Positions 1-9,558 of a stretch of 64,000 nucleotides of DNA are shown here, piece by piece. The notes below the pieces were generated by a model. It saw only the letters and a program-made list of their open reading frames with translations, made no database searches and was not told the DNA's origin. Position 1 is the first letter of the stretch, and every line of letters begins with the position of its first letter. The position numbers and the translations under genes are program-made. This DNA comes from Anaeramoeba flamelloides (Eukaryota > Metamonada > Anaeramoebidae): NCBI GenBank assembly GCA_027625915.1, contig JANTQA010000012.1:8206501-8270500 (forward strand), in the 5' to 3' direction.

Positions 1-75
1 TTATTTAAAGTTAATTTGTTTCTTCTTTTAATTGGTTTTACCCTTCGTTTTCAGGTTCTATCCATATTCCCATTT
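1..75. repeat. Dispersed repeat fragment at left edge
   Basis: The stretch around the motif tttcaggttctat at about 50-62 recurs with similar flanks near 61541-61600 and 50825-50870, where it reads ttttcaggttctattaa. It is cut by the window edge. I recognise no coding content; it looks like a fragment of a dispersed non-coding repeat. Confidence 0.4.
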
Positions 76-212
76 TAAAAAAAGTGTTTCTCTTTTTTCA
101 GCAAGAGGTTAAAGGAAATAACTTGTAATTTCAAATTCAAAAAAAAAAAATATGAAATTGATTGAAATTTCAAGGAATATTCAATAATTTCTGATATATT
201 TTTATTTACTGT

Positions 213-663
213 TGAGAGAAAAATGTTGGACACAGAAAAATGATTGGATACCATTTTTAATCGGGAACAGTAGTAAAATTGAAAATCAAATCCTATTGAT
301 AACTAGGTGAATTTTATATAAATCCAGGTTTTAAGCTGTTAAAAACTCATTAATCTGTAGTGTGTGTAGAATACTCCTTTAAATGGTTGATAACAAAAGC
401 AGATCACGATATTTTAACAAAAATCCAAGTTTTAGTAATGTTTACTATTAATTCGGAAAATGGTAATTTTTAAACTTGCTTTAGATTATAAACAGATAAG
501 GTTTTGAAAAAGTAGAATTACATTCGTCCTTATTCTAAGAAGTAGATTATTGTTATTTTCTTTAGTTATTTCACAAACGATTGAAATTAAAAATCATTTT
601 CAGTAATGTTCCTAATTAAAATTGCTGTCCAACTATTTTTCTGTGTCCAACATTTTTCTCTCA
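213..663. repeat. Inverted-repeat element, about 450 bp
   Basis: The left end (213-280) and the reverse complement of the right end (595-663) share tgagagaaaaatgttggaca and continue with lower similarity for about 70 bp. The outermost 30 bp are nearly identical. The core of about 300 bp has no coding ORF. This is the layout of a non-autonomous DNA transposon (MITE). No clear target duplication is visible and no second copy was found in the window. It lies directly 5' of the gene at 908. Confidence 0.7.
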
Positions 664-907
664 CCATTTATGTGTATAGAGAAAAAAAGGTTAAAATAAT
701 TAAAAATAATATAAGATTCTGCTTTTCGGAATTTTTGGGCATTTTTAGCCCTTTGTTGGTATGGTATTCAGAAGAAGCTTATAACCAAATGTTGATTTAC
801 AATAATCGTAATTGAAACTTGGCAATTCAAAAGTATTTTTTCTTGCAAATTTATTTTTTTCATTTTTTAGTTCTCTTTCGAAATCAATTTTTTCAAAAAC
901 ACTAATA

Positions 908-1369
908 ATGACACAAAGGAAGACAACAAGCACAAGCACCAATGTCCAAAAAAACAAAAACAAAAATGTCAACAAAAACAAAACTCAAAAAGAAGACACT
1001 TTTGCTGGTGTAACCCAATCCAAAAACGTACTTTTACGATTTTTTTGTATCAAAAAAAATAAATCCAAAGAATGGACAAAAGAAGACATTACCTTGGCAT
1101 TATTTTGGACAAGGGCAATGATTGCATTAATACTTGGCCCAATTGCTGGTTTAATCCCAATCCAGGGTGTTCTTGGGTTTATAATCTTTGCAATTGGTGG
1201 CATCTGGACAACAGATCTTTGGTGCCGAAAGGCACACAATTTGGATCCTAACGATTTCGATTCACCATTTGCTTTTATTTCACCTGGCTTTTTCCCTTCG
1301 ATTACTCTCTTTACTTTTTTTTGGATCAGCTTTTACTCCAATTTTGCTCTTGATAAGGTTCAAAATTAA
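908..1369 (+). CDS. RAB5IF/OPTI-like small membrane protein
   Basis: The product is a 153-residue membrane protein of the Rab5-interacting (RAB5IF/OPTI, EMC6-like) family, whose members act in the ER membrane, in multipass-protein insertion complexes and respirasome assembly. Residues 1-50 are Lys/Asn/Thr-rich and disordered. From Trp56 the family pattern appears: an acidic turn, FWTR (67-69 plus neighbours), GPIAGLIPIQG (77-87) inside a hydrophobic hairpin of about 63-103, an acidic loop 112-119, then PGF and a final helix (126-147) with WISFY. This matches the human order W..ED, W.R, G.I.G.LP..G, GF, WI.FY. The ATG at 908 is the first in frame; the frame is open further upstream but without an ATG. 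The family call comes from pattern recognition, not a search. An EMC6 paralogue is the main alternative. Confidence 0.8.
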   Translation: MTQRKTTSTSTNVQKNKNKNVNKNKTQKEDTFAGVTQSKNVLLRFFCIKKNKSKEWTKEDITLALFWTRAMIALILGPIAGLIPIQGVLGFIIFAIGGIWTTDLWCRKAHNLDPNDFDSPFAFISPGFFPSITLFTFFWISFYSNFALDKVQN

Positions 1370-1634
1370 TTTTCCATTTTCAAAAACAACAATAAATAAA
1401 GGAAAAAATTGATAAAAACAAAGAAAATAGACTTGTTTTTGCTGAAAAATAATATGGATCTAGTCACAAACTATGATCTGTTTTTCTTTTTAATTTCCAT
1501 AAAGAAAGAAATTAATAAAACAACAAAAACAACAAAGAAAAATAAAAATAAAAAAAGCAAAAAAAAGAATTTGTTAATATCAAGCAAGCTGATACAATTT
1601 TACCATTTTTGAAAAATTTTAATTGTTGGAACAT

Positions 1635-1799
1635 TACTGGTGTTTGAATTCTAAATGGGGAAAAAATTTTCACTTCATAATTTCCTTTTTCGAATAGAGT
1701 CACAAATTACAACTTTTCTTCTTTGAAAACTCTATTTATAAAGAAAATCCTGGAAAAGGAAATGAAAATTTTTTCCCATTTATAATTCAAATACCAGTA
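1635..1799. repeat. MITE, 165-bp family, copy 1
   Basis: Terminal inverted repeats of roughly 45-60 bp start tactggtgtttgaattctaa on the left and end attcaaataccagta on the right. Ends read TACTGG...CCAGTA, consistent with a TA target. Related, more diverged copies lie at 15547-15700, 28187-28357 and 61784-61953. There is no coding content. Confidence 0.75.
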
Positions 1800-2640
1800 C
1801 TGAAAAAAGCTTTTTTTGAGTGCCATGAGGTATTGAAACTTTGAAACCAAAATGCCATTCGTAACCTCTCTTTTGAAAAGAAAACGAACCCAAGGTAAAC
1901 CAGAGTTGATTCTTTAATTTTTTACCTTTTTGGAACATTTATTTGATTGAAATTTTTAGTTTTCATTGGAGATTGCTTGGAAGAGAGAAATGTGTTTGTA
2001 TTAATTTTTGAAAGTGGTTAAAGAACAAAACAAAATATAGACCTCAGAAGGTGTGTTTTTTAAATAATGATTCCTTTATTTTGTCAGAAGACCAAACAAG
2101 AAAGCTCTCCTTTCAAGACATACTTGCTTAAATCAAGAATAATAACAATTATCAAAGTATATTTTAAAAAGATATTTCTCATTTACCTTCTTAATTGAGA
2201 TGAGAATAAACTAGAAATGTTTTTGGTGGCAAACCCAGTATTTTAAAAACAAAATATTTTTTCAAAAAATAATTAAAACTCTGATCGACGATCAAAAATC
2301 TTTTTTAATAGGTAGTCGATTTTTAAAATGTATTTTTTTGTTGAAAATTCCTCTCATGGAAAAATACCTTTTTGGTACAATTTTTGTCCAAATTCTTAAA
2401 ATGGAAAATCTCAAATATCCGAATAAATTGTAAAAAATATTGAACCAAAATGATTAGTACATGTGAGTACAATGGCATTCGTTTCAATTTGAGGATGATT
2501 TGAAAAAAATATTGTTTATGAAGAAAAAACTTCTAAAATTACAATAAAGTTGTTCAATTTCACTAAATAGGTTATTCTCAATTCAATTTTAATTCGTTTT
2601 TGGGCTGTGTGTGTGTGTGGAGGGGATTTTATTATTGGTA

Positions 2641-2840
2641 TACAGTCAGTTTCACTTTTAAGGCACAAACTTTCAATGAAATTTAAGGCACAAAAAAAAT
2701 CTCAAATTAAGGCACAAAATTTGGAATTTTAGTAAAATAATTTGTAAAAAAAAAAAATTCCCAATTTTGTGCCTTAATTTGAGATTTTTTTGTCTTAAAT
2801 TTCGTTGAAAGTTTGTGTCTTAAAAGTGAAACTGACTGTA
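2641..2840. repeat. TA-flanked MITE (CAGTCAGT family), copy 1
   Basis: A nearly symmetrical hairpin element of about 196 bp between TA dinucleotides. The ends read tacagtcagtttcactttta and its complement, and each arm is about 90 bp with spaced aaggcacaaa blocks; the centre is an A/T-rich loop. TA flanks and CAGT ends are typical of Tc1/mariner-derived MITEs. This is one of the best preserved of at least ten copies in the window. Transcribed, it would fold into a long near-perfect hairpin. Confidence 0.85.
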
Positions 2841-2966
2841 TATTTTTTTGGAATGCTTTTATAAATAAATTCAATATATTTCGAACTGAATTTATTTTTT
2901 TACTTTTTTATTTTTTCTTATATTAAATTGAATTAATCTTGAATTAAAGGTTTAATATTTTTTTTA

Positions 2967-2970
<4 letters not shown>

Positions 2971-3006
<36 letters not shown>
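2971..3006. repeat. (AT)n microsatellite
   Basis: A pure alternating AT run. A second, longer run lies at 3240-3291. Confidence 0.95.
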
Positions 3007-3011
<5 letters not shown>

Positions 3012-3238
3012 GGAACCCCAAATATACTATTTGCCTTCAAAATAAAAATTTTTTAATGTGAATTGTTATCCAAGGATTATAAAATATAGAATTTATAAAA
3101 CAATTTATTAGAAAGAAAATTTTATTATTAAAAATTAATTACCTACCTACAATATAAAAATTACTTTAAAAAATTTTCAACCTTTGAAAATTTTTTTCAT
3201 GGTTGTTATGATTTTATTATTTTTCCATCCAATTTTGG

Positions 3239-3239
<1 letters not shown>

Positions 3240-3291
<52 letters not shown>
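3240..3291. repeat. (AT)n microsatellite
   Basis: A pure alternating AT run of about 52 bp, 230 bp to the right of the other one. The two may have a common origin or mark unstable DNA. Confidence 0.95.
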
Positions 3292-3296
<5 letters not shown>

Positions 3297-4752
3297 GTTT
3301 GTCTAGACCTCAAAAAACCTCTTAGTTTTAATGATTAAAACACATCAAACTTTACTGGAAATTTTTTTGTGTCACTTTTACACCCCAAAATTGCAAAAAA
3401 TACTTAATTAAATATTTTATCCATTACAAAGGATATTTTTACATCACATAGAAAAATTTGTTTTATCTGTTGATTACTATTCGGGAATTTATATATTTGA
3501 TTCTTAATAATTTAAAACTCTAAAAAAAAAAAATAAATTAAATTTTAAAATAATAATAATATTTTTTTTGATTGTATAATTTTGAAGTTTTTTCAATAAG
3601 ATTTTTTTTCAAATTGTAATGATTTGGCCAATAGTTCGAGTCGGATTAATAATTAATTTTTTTTTTAATTTTTACTAACTTTTAATTTTTGACTTATTAA
3701 AATCGAGGGATAAAATAAACAATATCATTGAATAAGAGATCATAGTTCAGAACTTATTTTCCAAAGATCTGAATTAATTTAGAAAAGGGAAATTCAAATA
3801 TTACAAAGATAATTTATAAAAGTTTTACTAATAACAAAATTTAAAAAAAAAAAATCTTGGTTTCAAAGATTATTTTATTAACTTTGAAAAATATATAAAA
3901 AATTATTTTTTTATTTTTTTTTTAAATTTAGGGTTGTTTCCTTTATCTATTAAATAGGTTATTATTTATTTAATTCCAATTTAATAAATGAAATTATTTT
4001 ACAATTATTTTTTTTCTTTTTTTGTTTTTCTATTAGTTAAATAAAATTTTTAGAAAATTATTCATATTAAACTTTTAGTTTTAGTCTAAAGAAATAAATT
4101 TCATTTTTTTTCTTGATCTGATATTTATTAAAAATTTTTCGAAAAAAAAAAATAAATTTTGTCAGTAATCTATTTTTTTTATTGATATTTTTTATCATAA
4201 AATTAACAACATTATTGGATTATTATTAATAATAAACCAATGAATTGAGTTTTGAATAACTATTATTGTAATAAAATATCTTATTTACAAAATATAAATT
4301 GAAAAAACAAATCAAAAAAAAAATGCAAAAATGAATAATTATTATATTTTTTTCCAAAAACAAAAAAAAAAATACAAAAACATAACTACTTTATCTTTGA
4401 ACTAAACTCTTTTTCAAAAATTGTGACTCACCTGGAATAATAAATTGAAAAAAAAATATCCTTTAGTATTCAAGAACAATTAATAACTAAATATGATTCG
4501 TAATTCACTTTTAAGTCACTCTAAATATATAAAAGTCTGATATATTATAAATTAAAAAAAAATAAAACCAAAAACTACAAAAAAGTGAGTTACAATTTTT
4601 GAAATTTGATTTATTTTGGCTTTTGATTATAATTAAAATATGGATTAAAGACAAATAAGAAAATAAATATATTAGTACATCAATATCATTTTAAATCTTT
4701 TTAAAAAAACTTGATGAAATGTAGACAAACCCGGTTTACTAAGGGGTATATA

Positions 4753-5322
4753 AAATCTTCTTCAGTCAAAGTGGCCCAGTTTTATTGAAGAAATAGAACA
4801 CATTCTATGAGTGTAATTCTTTATTCTTCACAAACTAAAATTTCAATTTTTAGATCAAAATCATTTTTTCTTATTTTGTAATAAAAAAATTTTTTTTATT
4901 TTCTTTTGGCTTTTTCTTTTTCGTTTGTTTTTCTTCTTTTCTTTTTTCTTTTTGTTTTAAAAATAAAATTTAAAAAAAAAAATGTTTGAAACTCAAAATT
5001 AACATTAAGAAAAGTGGATATTTGTGTGTTCTTATAAAATTCATAAGTTTATATTGAAAAATCTTATTGTCAACAATTTTAATTTCCTAAAAAAATTGAG
5101 AATTTTGTACAATAAGTTCCAATGAAAAGGGGCCAAAAAATTTTTTAACATTTTTTTTTTTTTTTGAAATTTATGGTTTGTTCAGGGGTTTCTTTTATAA
5201 TTATGGACTCTCATATAAAGTTTATTTTTTCTCGTTTTTCTAAACGTTCTAAGTTTTGTTAATTTTTAAAAATAAGTGAATTTTTCATTTTTGACTGGGT
5301 ACATTTATGTGAAATGGAGTTT
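4753..5322. repeat. Dispersed 565-bp element, copy 1
   Basis: Aligns along its whole length with 38858-39422 (for example gttttattgaagaaat near the left and tttatggtttgttca near the right). The ends form a short imperfect inverted repeat: left aaatcttcttcagtcaaag, and the reverse complement of the right begins aaactccatttcacataaat. No ORF of note. It is a non-autonomous element of unknown superfamily. Confidence 0.7.
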
Positions 5323-5399
5323 CAATTTTAAAAATGGTTAATTTTGGGAAAATAGAGTGATCTAAAAAAATCATGTTGATGGCTCAAAAGATGTATTTA

Positions 5400-5720
5400 A
5401 AAATAAACCCATTTTATATCTTCTTGTTGTTATACAACACCTACTTCACCACTGTCCAATATTACATCTAGGTTCAAATCAATTTTAAAAGAAAATAATC
5501 TGTTTTTTTTTGAGTGAATTTTAAATTAGTAATTGACTTTTTTTGAAATGTCTTCAAATTATTTGAATTTTTTTTAGCTTTTTTTTTAAGGTTTTTTTTT
5601 AGGTTTAAAATAAATTTAGTCGACTATTTTTTAGAGAAAAATATTCACAATTGAATTTTATATTGTTTCAATTATTTTTTTAATAATAGAACTTTGAGAT
5701 ATCGTATCAACTTTATTTCT
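5400..5720. repeat. Fragment of dispersed repeat shared with 17.2k and 44.3k
   Basis: The run gttcaaatcaatttt followed by gaattttaaattagtaa and then aataatagaac matches in order with 17390-17610 and 44411-44640. The copy is partial and diverged. Confidence 0.5.
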
Positions 5721-5765
5721 TGTTTAATTGCTGTTTTCTTTTATCAACAAATGGATAAGTCTGCG

Positions 5766-5796
<31 letters not shown>

Positions 5797-5799
5797 GGG
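5766..5799. repeat. A28 run followed by G6
   Basis: Twenty-eight A residues followed directly by six G residues, the longest homopolymer junction in the window. No element is attached on the 5' side that would make it a retrotransposon tail, so an unstable homopolymer or assembly artefact is likely. Confidence 0.9.
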
Positions 5800-6297
5800 C
5801 TATAGTTTTGTATTGTAAAGCCCAATATAAACTTTTTTGAGCATGTTACATTGCTAAAATTAATGAATTTGAGAATCTTGAAGAAAACTAATTTGGCAAT
5901 AAATATTAATAATTAATTATAAAACTTGAGACTATTGAATTCGGTTACGGAAAATTCTATTTATCTGGTTCTGGTTATCTAATTTTTTTGCTCAAAATTC
6001 GTTTTATTAGAAAGATCTTTGATGAAAATAGAGAAAGAAAAAGCTTTTGAATTTTGGTTGGTAACTGGAAAACTCCTTTTGATAAATAGATTTTGGAAAC
6101 ACCAAGAAACCCAAAAAAGGGTAGAAAAATTACTTTTTTATAAATAGTTTCGTTTTTCTCAATCCTCATAAATCTACTGCCAAAACCTGCTGTTGAAAGG
6201 AGTTATTGAAAACTCGCTTGCTGTTCAATTTTGATTGCATTTAATTCCTTTAAAACAATTTTTTTTTATCTCAGAACAAGAACAAAGTTATATAAAA

Positions 6298-6776
6298 TAG
6301 TGAAAAAAATGCCGAGCATGAAAAAAAAAAACAGGGAAAAGATTTTTAATTGTTAATAATAGGTAAATTGTTGTGTAGTTTCTTTTATTTTCAATCAAAT
6401 CCTTTTTTGAAGAATCAAAGTTTTAAAATTATAACTCACCTACTTAGTAGAATGATGTTTAATGAAATTACACATTTCCAAAACACAAAAAAATCAATCA
6501 AAAAAGCAAAAATAAAAATTATCTTTTTATAACCTCTATTAAACCAATATAAAACTGGATTGTTTTTCAAAAAAAGTAGATCTTTTTCGGTTGTCAAACA
6601 AATACTTGAGTATTCTATAGAAACCCCTTACTTTAATGAACTTTGGCTAGGTTTATTACTTGGATCATCAAAAATTTGGTTGTTTATAAAAAGGATTTGA
6701 TTGGAAATATATAAAATTATAAATCAATTTACCTATTATTAAAAATTAAAAATCTTGTCAGGGATTTTTTTCATTA
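6298..6776. repeat. 480-bp TIR element, copy 1
   Basis: Ends carry inverted repeats of about 75 bp: left has agtgaaaaaaatgccg and later aagatttttaattgt; the right mirrors this with aattaaaaatcttgtcaggg. The interior (gaaaccccttactttaatga near 6624) is shared with the copies at 9100-9558 and 52214-52714. It is non-coding and looks like a MITE family. Confidence 0.75.
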
Positions 6777-7205
6777 TTATATCAAAATTTTAAAAAATCA
6801 AAATTGATTTGTTAATTTGAAAATTAAATTTTGTATGGTTAAAAAGAATAATTATACAACACATAAGAGTAAAAAATTGTTATCATTTTAGAAAAGTTAC
6901 AAATACTTATAATTACTTTCCTTACTGATAAAAAAGATAATTCCTCCAAAATTTAAAAAGAAAAAAATATAAAAAAATCGAAATTTGTAAGAAATTTATT
7001 AGATAGCTAATTATATAAAAGTAATTGTAAAAAAGATGATATTAATAGAACAATAAATTTAGTGTATGGTAGAAAGGAAAACTATGGTAAGGTAATGTAA
7101 AAGAAAAGAGGTTGTCTAAAAAGAAAGAACAAAACAATTAATTAGATCAGATCGTATCATTTGAAAAAATGTTATGGATTAAATAATTCAAGTTGCAAAT
7201 GGTGT

Positions 7206-7868
7206 TTAGTAAACTCCGTATTGCCAAGTTTGATGTACGCCATCAATTTCGTAACAAGTATCTTCTTGGTAGGCAACTGCTGATTGAAAATCTTCACATT
7301 CAAGATCGGAATATTGTTTGTAGATGAATTTTTTTCTATGTTTATTGTATTTGTATTGGTATGAGTATTCTGAATTATATTGGAAGCATTCTTTAAGTAC
7401 ATAGGCGTCAGAACTGTAGTCTCCTTCACATTCTTCTTCGCTTGTATATTTGAATTTTTCGACATATTGAAGATGTCCTTTTCTTTTTCTTTCCAATTCA
7501 AAGTTTTCAGACCAGACTTCACCTTCAACATCTGATGATTTACAGACACCAATTTCCTGTTGTGATCCTAATTGGCATTGAGTACATCCACTATCAATTG
7601 TACAAAAGTACATGTCAACATATTCTTCGTTTTCAATCAACAACAATTCAATTTCCATTCCATGTGGTCGCAAGAGACAATGGTTAAGCAATAATGGTAC
7701 AGTTGTCTTAGCTTCGAGACATTCGAGATCGCTGTAAACACTAGAAACTGCATAATTTACCCACTTGTCTTCACCCTTCACTTCAAAGTCATTGATTGAA
7801 TAGGTTGGTTTTTCTGCAGTTTGTGCAGTGACAAAGATAATGAGAATCAATACAAGTATAAATTTCAT
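7206..7868 (-). CDS. Secreted protein with four C-x13-C modules
   Basis: Residues 1-18 (MKFILVLILIIFVTAQTA) form a clear signal peptide, so the 220-residue product is probably secreted or enters the endomembrane system. No transmembrane segment or anchor follows. There are ten cysteines, at 50, 64, 89, 95, 98, 109, 147, 161, 191 and 205. Four pairs have exactly 13 residues between them (50/64, 95/109, 147/161, 191/205); three are preceded by a Y-x-(x)-S-(D/E) motif such as YSDLEC. The modules recur every 44-52 residues, so the protein looks like a tandem array of disulphide-bonded units; 89 and 98 would form the fifth bridge. The family name and function are unknown to me. The single-exon frame opens with ATG at 7868. 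Its upstream side holds the hairpin at 8219-8265. Confidence 0.85.
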   Translation of the reverse strand: MKFILVLILIIFVTAQTAEKPTYSINDFEVKGEDKWVNYAVSSVYSDLECLEAKTTVPLLLNHCLLRPHGMEIELLLIENEEYVDMYFCTIDSGCTQCQLGSQQEIGVCKSSDVEGEVWSENFELERKRKGHLQYVEKFKYTSEEECEGDYSSDAYVLKECFQYNSEYSYQYKYNKHRKKFIYKQYSDLECEDFQSAVAYQEDTCYEIDGVHQTWQYGVY

Positions 7869-8218
7869 AATAAGAATTTTACAAAAATTATTTTAAATAT
7901 TTTTTTAAATTGAAAAAAATAATGATTAGAATTTTGAATTTTTTTCTTTTAAAACAAGTTTGAGTTTTTTTCTTCTTTTTGATTCGGGTAAATTTACTTC
8001 TTGTGGGTTGATGTAGTTGTCTAATAAGATTATTCTTAAATGAAGGTTAAATTTTGAATTTTAATTTGTTATTTTGAGGAATGAATAGAGAATAAGGAAT
8101 AAAACGAATGTGTTTGATAATATCACTTTTTCTTAATTTCTGTATATTTATTTACTTCTGTCCAAATTAGTTTTTTTTGTTGTTTTAAGTAAATCTTTTT
8201 TAGATGATATACACTTAT

Positions 8219-8265
8219 ACGACCAAACCTGGCAGTACCTGCCAATTCAATAGGTTTCTGGTCGT
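8219..8265. other. Nested GC-rich hairpin, possible structured RNA or operator
   Basis: ACGACCA (8219-8225) pairs with TGGTCGT (8259-8265). AACCT (8226-8230) pairs with AGGTT (8252-8256), leaving a TC bulge. Inside, GGCAG (8231-8235) pairs with CTGCC (8239-8243) over a 3-base loop, followed by 8 unpaired bases. That gives 17 base pairs in 47 bases, in an otherwise very AT-rich stretch about 350 bp upstream of the secreted-protein gene. It has no related copy that I can see. It could be a small RNA, a cis-regulatory cruciform or a protein-binding palindrome; which strand would be transcribed is unknown. Confidence 0.5.
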
Positions 8266-9099
8266 AACTTAATAAATGGGGTAAATTTTCCTCATATTAT
8301 TTTCCTTGTTTTTCTTTTACACATAGAGTTTTCCTCAAGAATCGGAAATGACTTGACCCTAGACTAGAAAAATGAAAATGAAAATGAAGTGAATATTTGT
8401 TACCAATTATTTTCCAAAAACAGGTATATTTATAAAGACATATTTTCTTTTGAAAAAAACAATTTTTTCGATCAAGAATTGCAAAAAAAGTCCCACCCAT
8501 ATGTGTCTAGAGTTAATATCTAGGGATCTGAAAAGAGAAAAAAAATTGATTTTTATTTTACTCAACATTTTTACATTTTTGATAAAAAAATAAATAATTG
8601 GTAAAACTCAAGTTCTTACCAAAAACGGAATTTTTTGAGCATTTTTCCCTTTTACAATTAATTTATTTCGGATCATGTATCTAAAAATACAATTTTTGCA
8701 AAATTTATTTTTCTTTTTTTACTGTTTTTACAAAAAAAATAAACAACCGAATAAAAATTTCAATTAATTAATGGACAACAAATTAACTCTTGGTTTTTGT
8801 AGTCTTTGTATTTGTATGGTTAAAAAACAGTTAAAAAAAAACAAAAAAAGTTATAAACGCTTATTTGTCAACTTAAAATGATTTGAATGTCGAATTTCTT
8901 CAAAAGTAGAAGTAAACGTTTGGTTCTAGGAGATTATAAAAAACTTTTAGATTATTTATAATTTTGAATTTTCTGGTAATTTTGTTTATTCCTAAGAGTG
9001 ATCAAACAAGAGAGTAAGTTGAGTAGAAAAGCAAATTTTGAAACTATGAAAATGTTTTGATATATAATAAAGAAAGTGAGTAATAATTATTTTCTCTAA

Positions 9100-9558
9100 A
9101 GTAGTTAAAAAATACCCAAAAGATTTTTATTTAGAGAAATTGTTGTATCACTGATTAAAAAGTGCAAATATTAAAAACTAAATCCTTTTTTATTTTAGAA
9201 ACAAACTTTTAAAATTATAACTCACCCACTTTTTAGAATTTTGAATAATTAAATCGTATTTGTTCAAAATATATTTCCATAAAAAAAAACAAGAATAAAA
9301 ATTATCCTTTTCCAAACTCATTTCAAACCTATATAAAACTTGAAGAATTGTTTTTCACAATAAGTTTATATATCAAGGTTTGCCAAACAATTATTGGGGT
9401 ATTCTATAGAAACCCCTTACTTTAATGAACTTTAAATAGGTTTATTATTTGGATCATCAAAAATTTGATTATTTAAAGAAAGGATTTGATTCCAAATAAA
9501 TGCAATTATATATAAATTTTCCTCATATAAACAATTAAAAATCTTGTCAGGTATCTAT
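9100..9558. repeat. 480-bp TIR element, copy 2 (diverged)
   Basis: Shares the core gaaaccccttactttaatga (about 9410) and the right end caattaaaaatcttgtcagg with the copy at 6298-6776, in the same orientation. The left end retains gtagttaaaaaatacc but is shortened. Same non-autonomous family as 52214-52714. Confidence 0.65.

Larger units (their letters stand above)
1370..7205. other. Gene desert, 5.8 kb
   Basis: No supported gene. The stretch is homopolymer-rich AT sequence carrying inverted-repeat elements at 1635-1799, 2641-2840 and 6298-6776, a dispersed repeat at 4753-5322, a further repeat fragment at about 5400-5720, two (AT)n tracts and a long A/G homopolymer. The few ORFs (for example 5975-6169 minus) lack codon bias, conserved motifs and usually an ATG. 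Confidence 0.75.

Noticed and set aside
3600-3660. tRNA-like box (agttcgagtcg)
   Set aside because: No A box, acceptor stem or anticodon arm can be placed around it.
5766-5799. Poly-A tract as the tail of a retrotransposed copy
   Set aside because: No gene-like or LINE/SINE-like sequence precedes it, and no target duplication is visible.
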